Origin: Senimuribacter intestinalis
Lineage (GTDB): Bacteria; Bacillota; Clostridia; Peptostreptococcales; Anaerovoracaceae
DNA: 64,000 nt
NCBI GenBank assembly: GCA_943192975.1
Contig: CALPCJ010000011.1
Location: 53,946 to 117,945, forward strand
Reading direction: 5' to 3'
Below are positions 1 to 8,735 of the stretch, piece after piece (the stretch's first letter is position 1; the number at the start of each line of letters is the position of its first letter). The translations under genes were made by a program, and so were the position numbers. The notes under the pieces are model-generated. The model did no database searches and was not told the origin of the DNA. It saw only the letters and a list, made by a program, of their open reading frames with translations.

Positions 1-3
1 CAT
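1..3 (-). CDS. Start codon of the next gene in the dpp operon (rest off window)
   Basis: An ATG on the minus strand sits 1 nt after the TAA of the upstream ATPase gene. It is preceded at good distance by GGAGGAAG, which lies inside the end of that gene. Only the start codon is in the window. A dipeptide-binding protein would complete the transporter, but that is a guess. Confidence 0.5.
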
Positions 4-4
4 T

Positions 5-991
5 TTAAACTTCCTCCTTCAGATTATTTATTTCGTGAACGCGTACACAGGCAGTAAAATGACCGGGTTCGCTTTCCACCAAAGGGATGTCCTGACCAAA
101 GCAGGCTTCTGTCGCATAATTGCACCTTCCCGCAAAGCGGCAGCCAGGTTTCGGTTCAATCGGTGAACTGATTTCACCTTTCAAAATAATTCTTTCCATC
201 TGTATGTCAGGATCCGGAACCGGAATCGCAGACAGAAGGGCCTTAGTATATGGATGTAGCGGTTTTGAGAAGAGCTGCTTCACATCGCAGTATTCCACCA
301 CCGTTCCTAAATACATTACCATGATTTTATCCGCTAAATGTTTGACAACAGATAAATCATGTGTGATAAACATATACGTCAAACCCATATCACGCTGCAA
401 ATCCTGCATCAAATTCAGAATCTGTGCCTGGATAGAAACATCCAAAGCCGAAACAGGCTCATCACAAACGATAAATTGCGGATTCAGTGACAAAGCTCTG
501 GCAATACCGATACGCTGCCTTCTTCCGCCATCCAGTTCGTGTGGATAAGAATTAACAAAACGCTGCGCCAGACCTACCAAATCCATCATTTCGCGAACCT
601 TTTGCTCCAAGGCTGCTTTGTCATTCTTTTTAATCACACCCTGAATCGTCAAAGGTAATGCAATCGACTGACTTACCGTCATACGAGGATTTAAAGAGGA
701 GAATGGGTCCTGAAAAATCAGCTGCATGTCCTTCTTCAGTTCCTTCATCTCATTCTTGTTGTACTTTAGAATATTTTTTCCGTGAAACAGCACTTCTCCC
801 GATGTTGGCTCATGTAAACGCAAAACCGCTCTGCCAAGAGTGGATTTTCCACAGCCTGACTCTCCAACAACTCCCAGCGTCTCTCCTTTTGCAATATCAA
901 AAGTCACATCATCTACTGCATGAAGCTGCCCGGCTGGCGTTGCAAAATACTTCTTCAGGTGCTTGACTTCAAGTAATTTTTCTTTACTCAT
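5..991 (-). CDS. dppF: Oligopeptide/dipeptide ABC transporter ATP-binding protein (OppF/DppF type)
   Basis: Second ATPase subunit of a peptide importer, powering uptake at the cytoplasmic face of the membrane. Visible motifs are Walker A GESGCGKST, Walker B FIVCDEP, the switch region THD, and the C-terminal Cys-containing oligopeptide extension (CRFAGRCNYA). The ABC signature reads LDGGRRQR instead of LSGGQ, which departs from the textbook signature. The ATG at 991 is chosen because AAAGGAG precedes it; a GTG start 19 codons upstream lacks a good ribosome site. It begins 4 nt after dppD and is the sixth gene of the nif3-rpiR-iadA-dpp operon. Family assignment is sure; substrate is inferred from context. 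Confidence 0.93.
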   Translation of the reverse strand: MSKEKLLEVKHLKKYFATPAGQLHAVDDVTFDIAKGETLGVVGESGCGKSTLGRAVLRLHEPTSGEVLFHGKNILKYNKNEMKELKKDMQLIFQDPFSSLNPRMTVSQSIALPLTIQGVIKKNDKAALEQKVREMMDLVGLAQRFVNSYPHELDGGRRQRIGIARALSLNPQFIVCDEPVSALDVSIQAQILNLMQDLQRDMGLTYMFITHDLSVVKHLADKIMVMYLGTVVEYCDVKQLFSKPLHPYTKALLSAIPVPDPDIQMERIILKGEISSPIEPKPGCRFAGRCNYATEACFGQDIPLVESEPGHFTACVRVHEINNLKEEV

Positions 992-995
992 CTCA

Positions 996-1982
996 TCACG
1001 CTCCTTTCCATGCGTCTTTTTCTGCGCCAAAGCGATGACAGCAAACACTGTGTCCCGGCGTTAATTCCACAGACTCCGGTGTCTTACAAGCACATACGTC
1101 TTTAGCATATTTACATCTTGGATGGAATCTGCAGCCCTCTGGTAAATTAGCTGGATCTGGCATCAGTCCTTCAATTGGCTGCAGCCGGTCTGTATCCTCA
1201 TTCAGCTTCGGAATCGAATCAAACAACCCTTCCGTATAAGGATGCACCCCATTTTTAAACACATCGCGCAAGGTTCCCTGTTCTACAATCTCTCCAGCAT
1301 ACATGATTGCTACATATTCACAGTTTTGCGCTACTACTCCTAAATCGTGTGTGATAAGAAGCATGGATGTGCCTAGCTTACTTCTCAAATTCTTAATCAG
1401 ATCCAGTACCTGCGCCTGTATCGTCACATCCAGTGCTGTAGTGGGTTCATCTGCTACCAGTAAATTCGGATTGCATGCCAGTGCTATGGCAATCACAACC
1501 CTTTGTTTCATTCCGCCAGAAAACTGATGCGGATATTCCTCTGCACGACTAGGATCAATACCAACCAGCGCTAACATTTCTCGCATTTTTTGATCCGCCT
1601 CTTCAGCAGATACTTTTTCATGTACAGCAATTACCTCTGAAATCTGTTTCCCCACAGTCATGACAGGATTCAACGCTGTCATCGGATCCTGAAAGATCAT
1701 AGAAATTTCGTTTCCTCTAATCTTATACATATCCTCTTCACTAATCTCAGTAAGATTTTTCCCGTGATACAGAATTTCTCCGCCCACAATCCGACCCGGC
1801 GGCCACTGTATCAGTCGCAGGATAGCTTTCGCCAACGTTGTCTTTCCTGCACCAGTCTCTCCAACAAGTCCAACTGCAGCTCCCTGCGGTATATTCAGAT
1901 TGACAGAATTAACTGCTCTTATGATGCCATCCTCGGTTTCATACCGTACAATCAAATCTTTGATTTCTAAAATATTATCCAT
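996..1982 (-). CDS. dppD: Oligopeptide/dipeptide ABC transporter ATP-binding protein (OppD/DppD type)
   Basis: First ATPase subunit of the same importer, 328 aa, normal length. Walker A is GETGAGKTT, the signature FSGGMKQR, Walker B LLVADEP, and the C-terminal oligo_HPY-type segment with its Cys cluster (CRFHPRCKYAKDVCACK) is present. It starts at ATG 1982 with AAGGAAG upstream, 18 nt after the permease gene dppC. It would pair with DppF as a heterodimer. The operon context with IadA suggests isoaspartyl dipeptides among the substrates, but the ATPase itself carries no substrate information. Confidence 0.93.
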   Translation of the reverse strand: MDNILEIKDLIVRYETEDGIIRAVNSVNLNIPQGAAVGLVGETGAGKTTLAKAILRLIQWPPGRIVGGEILYHGKNLTEISEEDMYKIRGNEISMIFQDPMTALNPVMTVGKQISEVIAVHEKVSAEEADQKMREMLALVGIDPSRAEEYPHQFSGGMKQRVVIAIALACNPNLLVADEPTTALDVTIQAQVLDLIKNLRSKLGTSMLLITHDLGVVAQNCEYVAIMYAGEIVEQGTLRDVFKNGVHPYTEGLFDSIPKLNEDTDRLQPIEGLMPDPANLPEGCRFHPRCKYAKDVCACKTPESVELTPGHSVCCHRFGAEKDAWKGA

Positions 1983-2000
1983 AAACTTTTCTTCCTTACG

Positions 2001-2906
2001 TTAATTCTTCAGTTTCGGATCCAATGCGTCGCGCAGACCGTCTCCAATGATATTCAAAGCCAAAATTGTAACCAAAATCACCAGCCCTGGAAATACTGTG
2101 ATATGCCATGCGTCTCTGATATAACCCCTGGCATTGGTAAGCATTGCACCCCACTCAGGAAGTGGCGGCTGAATGCCTAGCCCTAAGAATGATAAGCCTG
2201 CAATAGACAGAATCGCACCAGCAATCGCCATAGTCACCTCAACAATCAATGGCGCCATAGCATTAGGCAAAATTTGCTGGAAGATGATCTTTCTGTCCGA
2301 TGCACCCACTGCCTTTGCTGCTTCAATAAATTCTCTTTCTCGAATTGTCATTACAGATGCTCTCGTAATGCGGGCAAATTCTGGTACATATCCAATCGCA
2401 ATAGATATCAATACGTTGACTAATCCTGGTCCCAATGCTGCTACGATAGCAATTGCCAGCAGCATATAAGGCAGAGAAAGCACAACGTCCATCAGACGCA
2501 TGATTACATTATCCACACGTCCTCCATAATAGCCTGCTACCGCACCGATAACAATTCCTACGATACCAGCTGCAAGAACTGCAGCAATACTCATAAATAA
2601 AGAGTATCTGGTTCCCCATAAAATACGCAGAAGGATATCTCGTCCGAACTCATCCAGCCCCAGGATATGTGAACTGCTTGGCGGTTCAAACCGCTGCGTC
2701 AGGTTTTGACTGATTACCAGTGTATCGTAGATGGAGTCGTTGGTGACCCAGTCAATCACTAAAGTGATAATTCCAATTAACGCCAGACATAGAAGAAAAA
2801 TCAAACTGATAACGGCCATCTTGTTCTTCTTGAATCGTCTCCAGGCATCCGCCCACAAAGTTCTGGCTTTTACTGTGCCGCTATTGTTTTGCAAAACGTT
2901 TTCCAA
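2001..2906 (-). CDS. dppC: Dipeptide ABC transporter permease (DppC type)
   Basis: Inner-membrane permease, about 301 aa. It has an N-terminal cytoplasmic stretch followed by about six membrane segments and the EAA loop (EAAKAVGASDRKIIFQQILPN). The start is taken as TTG 2906 because GGAGGAGG lies 8 nt before it. A TTG farther upstream at 2960 would push the gene 80 nt into dppB. With TTG 2906 the overlap with the dppB end is 26 nt, which suits translational coupling. It pairs with DppB to form the channel. The family call is firm; the exact start is probable. Confidence 0.9.
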   Translation of the reverse strand: MENVLQNNSGTVKARTLWADAWRRFKKNKMAVISLIFLLCLALIGIITLVIDWVTNDSIYDTLVISQNLTQRFEPPSSSHILGLDEFGRDILLRILWGTRYSLFMSIAAVLAAGIVGIVIGAVAGYYGGRVDNVIMRLMDVVLSLPYMLLAIAIVAALGPGLVNVLISIAIGYVPEFARITRASVMTIREREFIEAAKAVGASDRKIIFQQILPNAMAPLIVEVTMAIAGAILSIAGLSFLGLGIQPPLPEWGAMLTNARGYIRDAWHITVFPGLVILVTILALNIIGDGLRDALDPKLKN

Positions 2907-3864
2907 GTCTTTTTCCTCCTCCCACGCTCTTGTATTGTGCTTTAATTCTTGGATCAACAAATGCGTACAGAATGTCCACCAGCAAATTGACCACAGAATA
3001 CATCAGCGCCAGGAACATTGCAGATCCTAATACCATAGGCATGTCCTTGGCTTTGATAGATTCTACCATGAATCGTCCCAGTCCCGGCCACGAAAAGATG
3101 GTTTCTGTCAGTGCTGCACCGCCAAGCAACATACCAAACTGCAGTCCAATCACTGTTACGATTGGAATCAGTGCATTTTTGAACATATGATTTTTCGTAA
3201 TATATCCTTCCTTCAGACCTTTAGATCGCGCCGTATCTATGTAATCCTGCCGCATGGATTCCAGCATGCTGGAACGTGTCATACGCATAATGCTGGCTGC
3301 ACAGCCTGTCCCAAGAGTCAGCGCCGGGAGAATTAAACTCGGCAGCAGCGCCATCCCTTCTCCCATACCTGATGCCGGAAGCCAGCCCAAGCTCAGTGAG
3401 AAAAACATAACCAACAGAAGACCCAGCCAAAAGTTCGGCATGGCTACACCGATTAATCCTAATACAGTAGCGATATTATCTACCCACGTATATTGCTTTT
3501 TCGCTGATAAAATGCCAATTGGAACACCTATCAGAATCGCTACAAGAATACCGGCAATAGATAGAATCACCGTATTGGGAAAGTACCCCAGTACCTGCGG
3601 CAATACTTCCAGCTGGCTCTTCCAAGAAGTCCCAAAATCGCCTTTTAGTGCGTCAGTCATATAATCGAAATAACGCACAAACAGATTATGGTCCAGCCCT
3701 AACTCTTCTCGCATCGCCTGAACTGCTGACTCAGATGCCTGCTGTCCCAGTATCATACGAGTCGGATCACCTGGAGAAACAGCCAGGATGAAAAATACCA
3801 GAAATGATACACCGATTAATACCGGTATCATCATCAGTAATCGTTTCAAGACATATTTGTACAC
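2881..3864 (-). CDS. dppB: Dipeptide ABC transporter permease (DppB type)
   Basis: First permease of the importer, 327 aa. It shows an N-terminal membrane anchor (LLMMIPVLIGVSFLVFFIL), the family motif DPTRMILGQQAS, and the EAA-like loop near residues 205-230 (YIDTARSKGLKEGYI). It starts at GTG 3864, with GGAGGAGG 8 nt upstream, 3 nt after the iadA stop, so it is cotranscribed with iadA. The Arg/Lys/Gly-rich C-terminus overlaps the start of dppC. Confidence 0.93.
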   Translation of the reverse strand: MYKYVLKRLLMMIPVLIGVSFLVFFILAVSPGDPTRMILGQQASESAVQAMREELGLDHNLFVRYFDYMTDALKGDFGTSWKSQLEVLPQVLGYFPNTVILSIAGILVAILIGVPIGILSAKKQYTWVDNIATVLGLIGVAMPNFWLGLLLVMFFSLSLGWLPASGMGEGMALLPSLILPALTLGTGCAASIMRMTRSSMLESMRQDYIDTARSKGLKEGYITKNHMFKNALIPIVTVIGLQFGMLLGGAALTETIFSWPGLGRFMVESIKAKDMPMVLGSAMFLALMYSVVNLLVDILYAFVDPRIKAQYKSVGGGKRLGKRFAKQ

Positions 3865-3867
3865 GTT

Positions 3868-5016
3868 TTATTCCTCCTCCTTATATAAAGGAATTTGCTC
3901 AAAAGTTCCTTTAACCAGAAGCTTTTTATTCTGCATCATCAATCTGCCTTTCGCCATAACAGTATCGATCTGCAAGTCCTCATCCAAAAGCACCAAATCT
4001 GCATCACTCTCCGGATGTAAACAACCCTTTCTCGGATAAAGTTCCAAGGCTTTAGCTACATTGCTCGTAATCAGCTGAATTGCTTCCTCCATCGGTACTT
4101 TGAAATCGACAACCAAATTTCGAATAATTTCATACAACGGTTCCATACCGCCGATCATTACATCTACTACTGCGTCCTTTGCCTCATTCCATACTGGAAT
4201 ACTTCCTCCGGCATCAGAGCTGACAGTCAGTCTTTCGATTCCCATTTCCTGCACGACCTCATAGAGTTCGTCTGTTTTAGATGGCTCAGTCGTAAAATCT
4301 GCCCAGCCTCCCATTGCCATAAATCGCTTTGCTGCCTCGGTGTGACAGTCCATATGCGTTGGACGAAAATGTTTGATTGGAATCTGCTGCTCATCGCATA
4401 TTTCTATAATGTCATCCAGCGTTCTGCCGATTCCGCCTACGTGAAGGTGCAGCACGCCTGGTTTTCCCGACACCAAAGAAGCCATACGTATATCCGATGT
4501 CAGCCGCGTCAGCTCTTCCTTTGTCGGTCGAGATGCCCGGTGATCCGATATCGCCAATTTACATCCTAGAATTTCATCGATATAGACAATATCCTTTGCT
4601 ACCGATCCGGTTACAGTTACAGGCGGATAGATATAAGCCCCTGTCAAGCAGTAAGCGCTAATTCCCTCTTGCTTTAATGACTTTGTTTTTGCCAGCAAGT
4701 TTTCCACGCTGCGCGTAAAGCTATCGGTTCCCAGCAGTCCCACTACAGTAGTAACCCCTGCTTTGATAATAGATGACAGCGGAAGTTCCGGTATACGCGA
4801 TTGAAATCCGCCTTCCCCGCCGCCGCCAGTCACGTGAACATGCTGGTCAATGAATCCCGGAACTGCTGTTTTACCCGTACCGTCAATCTCCTTAATACCA
4901 GGAATTGCAGGCTGCAAGTCCTTGCCTACAGCTACAATCTGCTCCCCCGAAATCAAAAGATTGCAAGTGCCTCTCAGCATAGGATCATACAGTGTTACAT
5001 TTTTAATTAGATACAT
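3868..5016 (-). CDS. iadA: Isoaspartyl (beta-aspartyl) dipeptidase, amidohydrolase family
   Basis: Hydrolyses isoaspartyl dipeptides formed by protein ageing and deamidation. It is a metal-dependent amidohydrolase of about 382 aa, matching the usual length near 390. Metal ligands are visible: HVH in FIDQHVHVTGG, further His residues in LHLHVGG and RPTHMDCH, and the Asp of SSDAGG. The ISDHRASRPT segment is typical of IadA. Start ATG 5016 has AAGGAGG 7 nt upstream; a TTG two codons earlier is too close. It sits between an RpiR regulator and dppBCDF, so uptake and cleavage appear to be one pathway. No signal peptide, so cytoplasmic. Confidence 0.93.
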   Translation of the reverse strand: MYLIKNVTLYDPMLRGTCNLLISGEQIVAVGKDLQPAIPGIKEIDGTGKTAVPGFIDQHVHVTGGGGEGGFQSRIPELPLSSIIKAGVTTVVGLLGTDSFTRSVENLLAKTKSLKQEGISAYCLTGAYIYPPVTVTGSVAKDIVYIDEILGCKLAISDHRASRPTKEELTRLTSDIRMASLVSGKPGVLHLHVGGIGRTLDDIIEICDEQQIPIKHFRPTHMDCHTEAAKRFMAMGGWADFTTEPSKTDELYEVVQEMGIERLTVSSDAGGSIPVWNEAKDAVVDVMIGGMEPLYEIIRNLVVDFKVPMEEAIQLITSNVAKALELYPRKGCLHPESDADLVLLDEDLQIDTVMAKGRLMMQNKKLLVKGTFEQIPLYKEEE

Positions 5017-5045
5017 GTACAAACCTCCTTCAAGTTATAATTATT

Positions 5046-5966
5046 TTATTCATTTCCTTTGTCATTGAAGTAGTATTCATTGTCAAAGGCTGGAATCGTT
5101 GATGTCTTGAAAAAGTCTTCAATCAACTTCACTTTACTGTTGTAGGCTTCAAATACCTGCTTATTCTGCAAGATATACAACGAAGCGATAATGTCAGCCA
5201 TAGCCGCCATAGATGCAATAGAATTATGAAAAATCATACTGTCAGAGCTGCACAGCAATGTGTGCCTTGCGTTGCGTACGATTGGAGAGGACAGCTTATC
5301 TGTCATTGCAAGCACCACTGCATTCTCCCTTCTCAAATAATCTGAAATCGCCACTGTCTGTGCTGAATAAAACGGAAGTGTAATCAGTATGAATACATCA
5401 TTTTCGTCAAATCTGGTCAACGCATCCAAGACTTCTGCATAGTCAGCAACATTCACAAGCCGCGTCAGCGCACCCGTATCCCGCAGTTTATGCTGAAGAC
5501 TTCCAGCGATGGTCAGCGATGCTGCATGACCGCAAATATAAATATTCTCTGCCTGACTCAAGGCATCTACAAATTCAAAAAGAGCATTGACATCTACGCC
5601 ATCCATCGTTGCCTGCATCAACTGCAATTGGCTTTGCTGTAAACCAGTCAGGGTTACCTTGTCCGCAGCGTAACGTTTAGAAGAGGTTTCCAGCTTATTA
5701 TTCCATCGCATTCTATCCTGCAAGTAGCCATGCATTGCCTTCTTCAGTCCTGAAAAAGTTTCCGCTTTCGTCTTCTTGCAAAAATTCAAAATCGTAGTCT
5801 CCGTAACTCCGATTTCGTCGGATAGCTTTTTCAGTGGTAAAAAACAGACCGCATCTGGATTATCTAAAATGTATTTCGCTATTCTTTTCTGCGTTCTGGT
5901 TAAGTCCGGCATCAAATCTTGTATTTCTTTCAATATATCCATAAGCCATTTCTCTCTTTCCTTCAT
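5046..5966 (-). CDS. RpiR/MurR-family transcriptional regulator (HTH plus SIS domain)
   Basis: The N-terminal winged HTH spans about residues 10-85 (LTRTQKRIAKYILDNP, then IGVTETTILNFCKKT). A SIS fold follows from about 125, with ENIYICGHAASLTIA, the usual phosphosugar-binding loop region. Start ATG 5966 lies 12 nt after nif3; a second ATG at 5942 is also possible. It is probably the pathway-specific regulator of the iadA-dpp genes that follow by 29 nt. A SIS domain normally senses phosphosugars, so its link to isoaspartyl peptides is unclear. A short inverted repeat near 6822 in the operon leader is a candidate site. Confidence 0.88.
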   Translation of the reverse strand: MKEREKWLMDILKEIQDLMPDLTRTQKRIAKYILDNPDAVCFLPLKKLSDEIGVTETTILNFCKKTKAETFSGLKKAMHGYLQDRMRWNNKLETSSKRYAADKVTLTGLQQSQLQLMQATMDGVDVNALFEFVDALSQAENIYICGHAASLTIAGSLQHKLRDTGALTRLVNVADYAEVLDALTRFDENDVFILITLPFYSAQTVAISDYLRRENAVVLAMTDKLSSPIVRNARHTLLCSSDSMIFHNSIASMAAMADIIASLYILQNKQVFEAYNSKVKLIEDFFKTSTIPAFDNEYYFNDKGNE

Positions 5967-5977
5967 ACTGTGTATCC

Positions 5978-6796
5978 CTAAAGATCCATCAGCAGAGGTG
6001 TTTCTTCTATAAACTCTGCTTTTAGCCCCCGCTCTTCAAAGAATCTGCAGACTGACTTCAATGCAAATTTTTCTGTGGAATAATGTCCTGCCGCCAAAAT
6101 ACTGACACCTTGCTGCCTTGCCGCTTCATGAGATGGTGCAAACCAATCGGCTTCCTTTGTGCCTACGCCGGTAACAAAAAGACGCACACCTGCTTTTCTC
6201 AGTTTTTCATAGATGTCCGCTCCCTCACAGCCGCCAGCAACTAACGCGATCTTTCCATCCTGCAAGTTTTCTTCGCCATATTGATACAAGCGGCATTTAT
6301 GCTCCACCACTAATTCTGTCTTGTCAAGAACCTGCTGTACAGTCTGAAAAGGTCCTGTACAAATCACGCCCATCATAGCGCCGCCCTCTTCAAAAAAACT
6401 TGAGTAAGGTGTCAATTCCATTTCTCCTGCCAAAGCAATACCCGGTGCATACGGTCCTAGCTGATCCAAAGGCAAGTGCATGCTATAGTGGCTAATGCGG
6501 TTTTCCTTCATATAGTGCTTATCCCTATCTGAAAAATATACCGGCGGCTCACTTTCAGGATGCTGTGCACCCGGATGATGTGTAAACAGCAGGCAGTCAT
6601 GCGCTCCCTGTCGGCGGAGTTTTCCTAATACCTCCTCGCTTGAAAAAGTCGCAGTATAAACTTTGTCGATTACCTGCGCATTACTCAGCAGCAGCCCATT
6701 GGGCGCTAAATCGGTATACCGGCCCGGCTGAAAAAATTCGTCAAGCATTCGGCAAATGTCCTTTTCGTGAATATTAACAGTATTTTCTGAAATCAT
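5978..6796 (-). CDS. Nif3-like dinuclear metal-centre protein (GTP cyclohydrolase I type 2 homolog)
   Basis: A 272-aa member of the Nif3/YbgI/YqfO family, cytosolic ring-forming proteins with a two-metal site. Metal-binding residues are visible in FTHHPG (about residue 70) and near the C-terminus in AAGHYSTEKFALK. The biochemical function of the family is unsettled. Start ATG 6796 has GGAG 8 nt upstream. It is the first gene of the operon leading to rpiR, iadA and dpp, with the promoter at 6845-6874. Its presence in a peptide-catabolic operon is unusual and unexplained. Confidence 0.88.
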   Translation of the reverse strand: MISENTVNIHEKDICRMLDEFFQPGRYTDLAPNGLLLSNAQVIDKVYTATFSSEEVLGKLRRQGAHDCLLFTHHPGAQHPESEPPVYFSDRDKHYMKENRISHYSMHLPLDQLGPYAPGIALAGEMELTPYSSFFEEGGAMMGVICTGPFQTVQQVLDKTELVVEHKCRLYQYGEENLQDGKIALVAGGCEGADIYEKLRKAGVRLFVTGVGTKEADWFAPSHEAARQQGVSILAAGHYSTEKFALKSVCRFFEERGLKAEFIEETPLLMDL

Positions 6797-6814
6797 AGCA
6801 TAAACTCCATTTAC

Positions 6815-6830
6815 TACATTTTTTAATGTA
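6815..6830 (-). promoter_or_regulatory. Candidate operator in the nif3-rpiR-iadA-dpp leader
   Basis: The arms TACATT and AATGTA are separated by TTTT, and more T/A symmetry flanks them. The site falls just downstream of the predicted transcription start, where a repressor would block elongation. RpiR is the natural candidate ligand. This is inference from position only. Confidence 0.35.
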
Positions 6831-6844
6831 ATTACTTTATTTGC

Positions 6845-6874
6845 ATTTTACTACCCCCCTCCCATGATTGTCAA
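6845..6874 (-). promoter_or_regulatory. Sigma-A promoter of the nif3-rpiR-iadA-dpp operon
   Basis: TTGACA and TAAAAT (5 of 6) are separated by 18 bp on the minus strand, with an unusual G-rich spacer. The start of nif3 lies about 50 nt downstream. Confidence 0.65.
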
Positions 6875-6936
6875 GAGTAAATTCAAAAAATATGTAATTT
6901 TTCTGATTAGTTTTACATTCATACAATTCAGCCCAC

Positions 6937-6972
6937 AAAAATAAGCCGAAAACTGCTTTACAGCAGTTCTCG
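6937..6972 (-). terminator. Rho-independent terminator after the OGG-like gene
   Basis: A 10-bp stem (CGAGAACTGC with GCAGTTTTCG, one G-U pair) and a 6-nt loop are followed by TTATTTTTG on the minus strand. It separates the glycosylase gene from the promoter of the nif3 operon. Confidence 0.75.
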
Positions 6973-6997
6973 ACTCCCTTCTCAAAAAATAATTATA

Positions 6998-7858
6998 CTA
7001 TTTTCTTGCGTTCAAATTTCTGATGTAATAGAACAGGTATTGCTGTGCAAACCCTCCAAGGGCTCCAAAGTGCTCGTCAGCATATGCTTTCATGGCTCCA
7101 TGATTTTTTTCATCAATTCCATAGAGTCCGCTCATCACCCTTGCCACCCAGACATCAATAGGAAAGCTGCCCGTCTCCCCCATGCCAAAGAGAGCAATGC
7201 AGCTTGCAACTTTAGGTCCTACTCCACAAAGAGCTGACAAATCCTCTACATTCTCAGGCATTCCTTTCTGACATACAATTTTTGCAGTTTCAATCAGATA
7301 TTTCGCTCTATATCCCAGCTTCACCGGCGCCAAATCTTCCACCGTTACCAACGCCAGTTTTTCTGGAGTTGGCAAATCATACCATGCCCTTCCCTCAAAG
7401 ACACCGACCGGCTCTCCAAGCAGCTCCGCAAGCCCCTCTATACAGCCCTTAATCCGCGGAATGTTATTGTTCTGTGAAATAATAAAAGAAACAATAGTTT
7501 CCCACAAATCCTGATTCAGAATTCGGATTCCCCAGCCAAATTTGACTGCCTTTCTCATGACTTTATCACCACGACAAAGCTTTCGTTTGAGTTTCCCATA
7601 GTCTCTGTCTAAATCCAGATATTGACTCCAGAAATTTTCAAAATCTGCTTCCGTACAGTTGCTTATCTGCAGTCTGCCGCTGCCGCCTTCCGCTTCCCCT
7701 TCATATGGCTCAAAGGCAATATTTGCAATTCTCCCTCCGGCAACACCAGTATAAGAGCCGTCCTCCTGCCGCTGCCACCGAAAGCACTGCCCGCATTCAA
7801 AGACATGCACAGGGAAAAAATCTTCAACGTCTTCTATTGTATATATTCTCTGTTCCAT
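6998..7858 (-). CDS. 8-oxoguanine DNA glycosylase/AP lyase-like protein (OGG1 type, HhH-GPD)
   Basis: Base-excision repair enzyme, 286 aa. The N-terminal half resembles the OGG N-terminal domain (FECGQCFRWQRQEDGSYTG), followed by the helix-hairpin-helix LSALCGVGPKVASCIALFG near residues 205-225. The K of GPKVA is the expected Schiff-base lysine and the D of FPIDVWV the catalytic aspartate. QNNNIPRI matches the OGG family. The gene begins 3 nt after the preceding P-loop gene, with only a weak ribosome site, so coupling is likely. An AlkA-like specificity cannot be excluded. Confidence 0.9.
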   Translation of the reverse strand: MEQRIYTIEDVEDFFPVHVFECGQCFRWQRQEDGSYTGVAGGRIANIAFEPYEGEAEGGSGRLQISNCTEADFENFWSQYLDLDRDYGKLKRKLCRGDKVMRKAVKFGWGIRILNQDLWETIVSFIISQNNNIPRIKGCIEGLAELLGEPVGVFEGRAWYDLPTPEKLALVTVEDLAPVKLGYRAKYLIETAKIVCQKGMPENVEDLSALCGVGPKVASCIALFGMGETGSFPIDVWVARVMSGLYGIDEKNHGAMKAYADEHFGALGGFAQQYLFYYIRNLNARK

Positions 7859-7861
7859 ATT

Positions 7862-8665
7862 CTACTCGATCCATCTGACTTCTACATTGACCTTAACCAC
7901 GTTAAATGCCGTCATGTACTCCACCGTCTCAGCCAGTTTCTGCTGAAACTCTATGGCGCTTTCCCATATCAGCGCCTGCGCCGATGCCGCTACAGCAATA
8001 TCAATAATCAAATTATCCGGCGCCGTATTTTCATAAATCTTTAAAACTCTTGAAATCCCTTCTGACTCACCTGCTACACAGTCTGCAATATCCTTCATTA
8101 CCGAGTCGGAAATAAAAAATTCTCCCATATAGCTGAACGTCGGTCTCACCACTGTCTTTTCCGGTTCCTGAATTTTTCCGCCAATTCCGCGCAAAATCCG
8201 AAGAGGGTCCAGAAAATATCCGGCAAAGTCCCGCTTCAACTGCAGAGTCGGTGCCGGAATGACGTGTTTTCCAAGCATATTCCTCTGCCTGTTTGCCGTC
8301 TCCCTTTCCTCTTCTGTAGTAATATCTTCAATATAAATTCGTTGACTGACAGCAGGCAGACCCAGCCTTGCTACAATCTTGTCCGTCATTTTGTCGCTGG
8401 TTCCAATAATTAAGATGGATTTCGGCTCCATCTCCCGAATCCGGTCTGCCACCGTCTGCGCATGTTCGTCCAGAGTAAACAACGCCGTCTTAATGGCGCC
8501 TACCATAGTTTTTTGGCGCTTTGCAGAAATCCCCGCCTCCACGCGATTTTTATAAATAAAAAGCCCATCATCAATGATACTTTCAATATTTCTCGCCTTA
8601 CACAGATGAATCGCCTGATAGGATTTTCCTGTTCCACTTTTCCCCGTCAAAGTATAAACTTTCAT
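7862..8665 (-). CDS. P-loop ATPase with C-terminal Asp23/Gls24-like domain
   Basis: A 267-aa two-part protein. The N-terminus has a P-loop (LTGKSGTGKSY, residues 6-16) and later ILIIGTSD, as in small nucleotide-binding proteins. From about residue 180 the sequence (FISDSVMKDIADCVAGESEGISRV, then a beta-rich stretch ending VNVEVRWIE) looks like the Asp23/Gls24/YloU alkaline-shock fold. The function is not known to me. It is cotranscribed with the downstream DNA glycosylase and diverges from ferredoxin; its start lies only 2 bp from the ferredoxin -35. I am confident of the P-loop and moderately so of the C-terminal assignment. Confidence 0.7.
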   Translation of the reverse strand: MKVYTLTGKSGTGKSYQAIHLCKARNIESIIDDGLFIYKNRVEAGISAKRQKTMVGAIKTALFTLDEHAQTVADRIREMEPKSILIIGTSDKMTDKIVARLGLPAVSQRIYIEDITTEEERETANRQRNMLGKHVIPAPTLQLKRDFAGYFLDPLRILRGIGGKIQEPEKTVVRPTFSYMGEFFISDSVMKDIADCVAGESEGISRVLKIYENTAPDNLIIDIAVAASAQALIWESAIEFQQKLAETVEYMTAFNVVKVNVEVRWIE

Positions 8666-8666
8666 C

Positions 8667-8695
8667 TTTACTATTACTTGCCCTTCTGTTATAAT
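8667..8695 (+). promoter_or_regulatory. Ferredoxin promoter with extended -10
   Basis: TTTACT (4 of 6) lies 17 bp before a perfect TATAAT, which is itself preceded by TG one base upstream (extended -10). The ferredoxin ATG is about 40 nt downstream. Confidence 0.7.
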
Positions 8696-8735
8696 GGTAC
8701 TGATTTAAAAAATGTCTTATAAGGAGGATAATATC

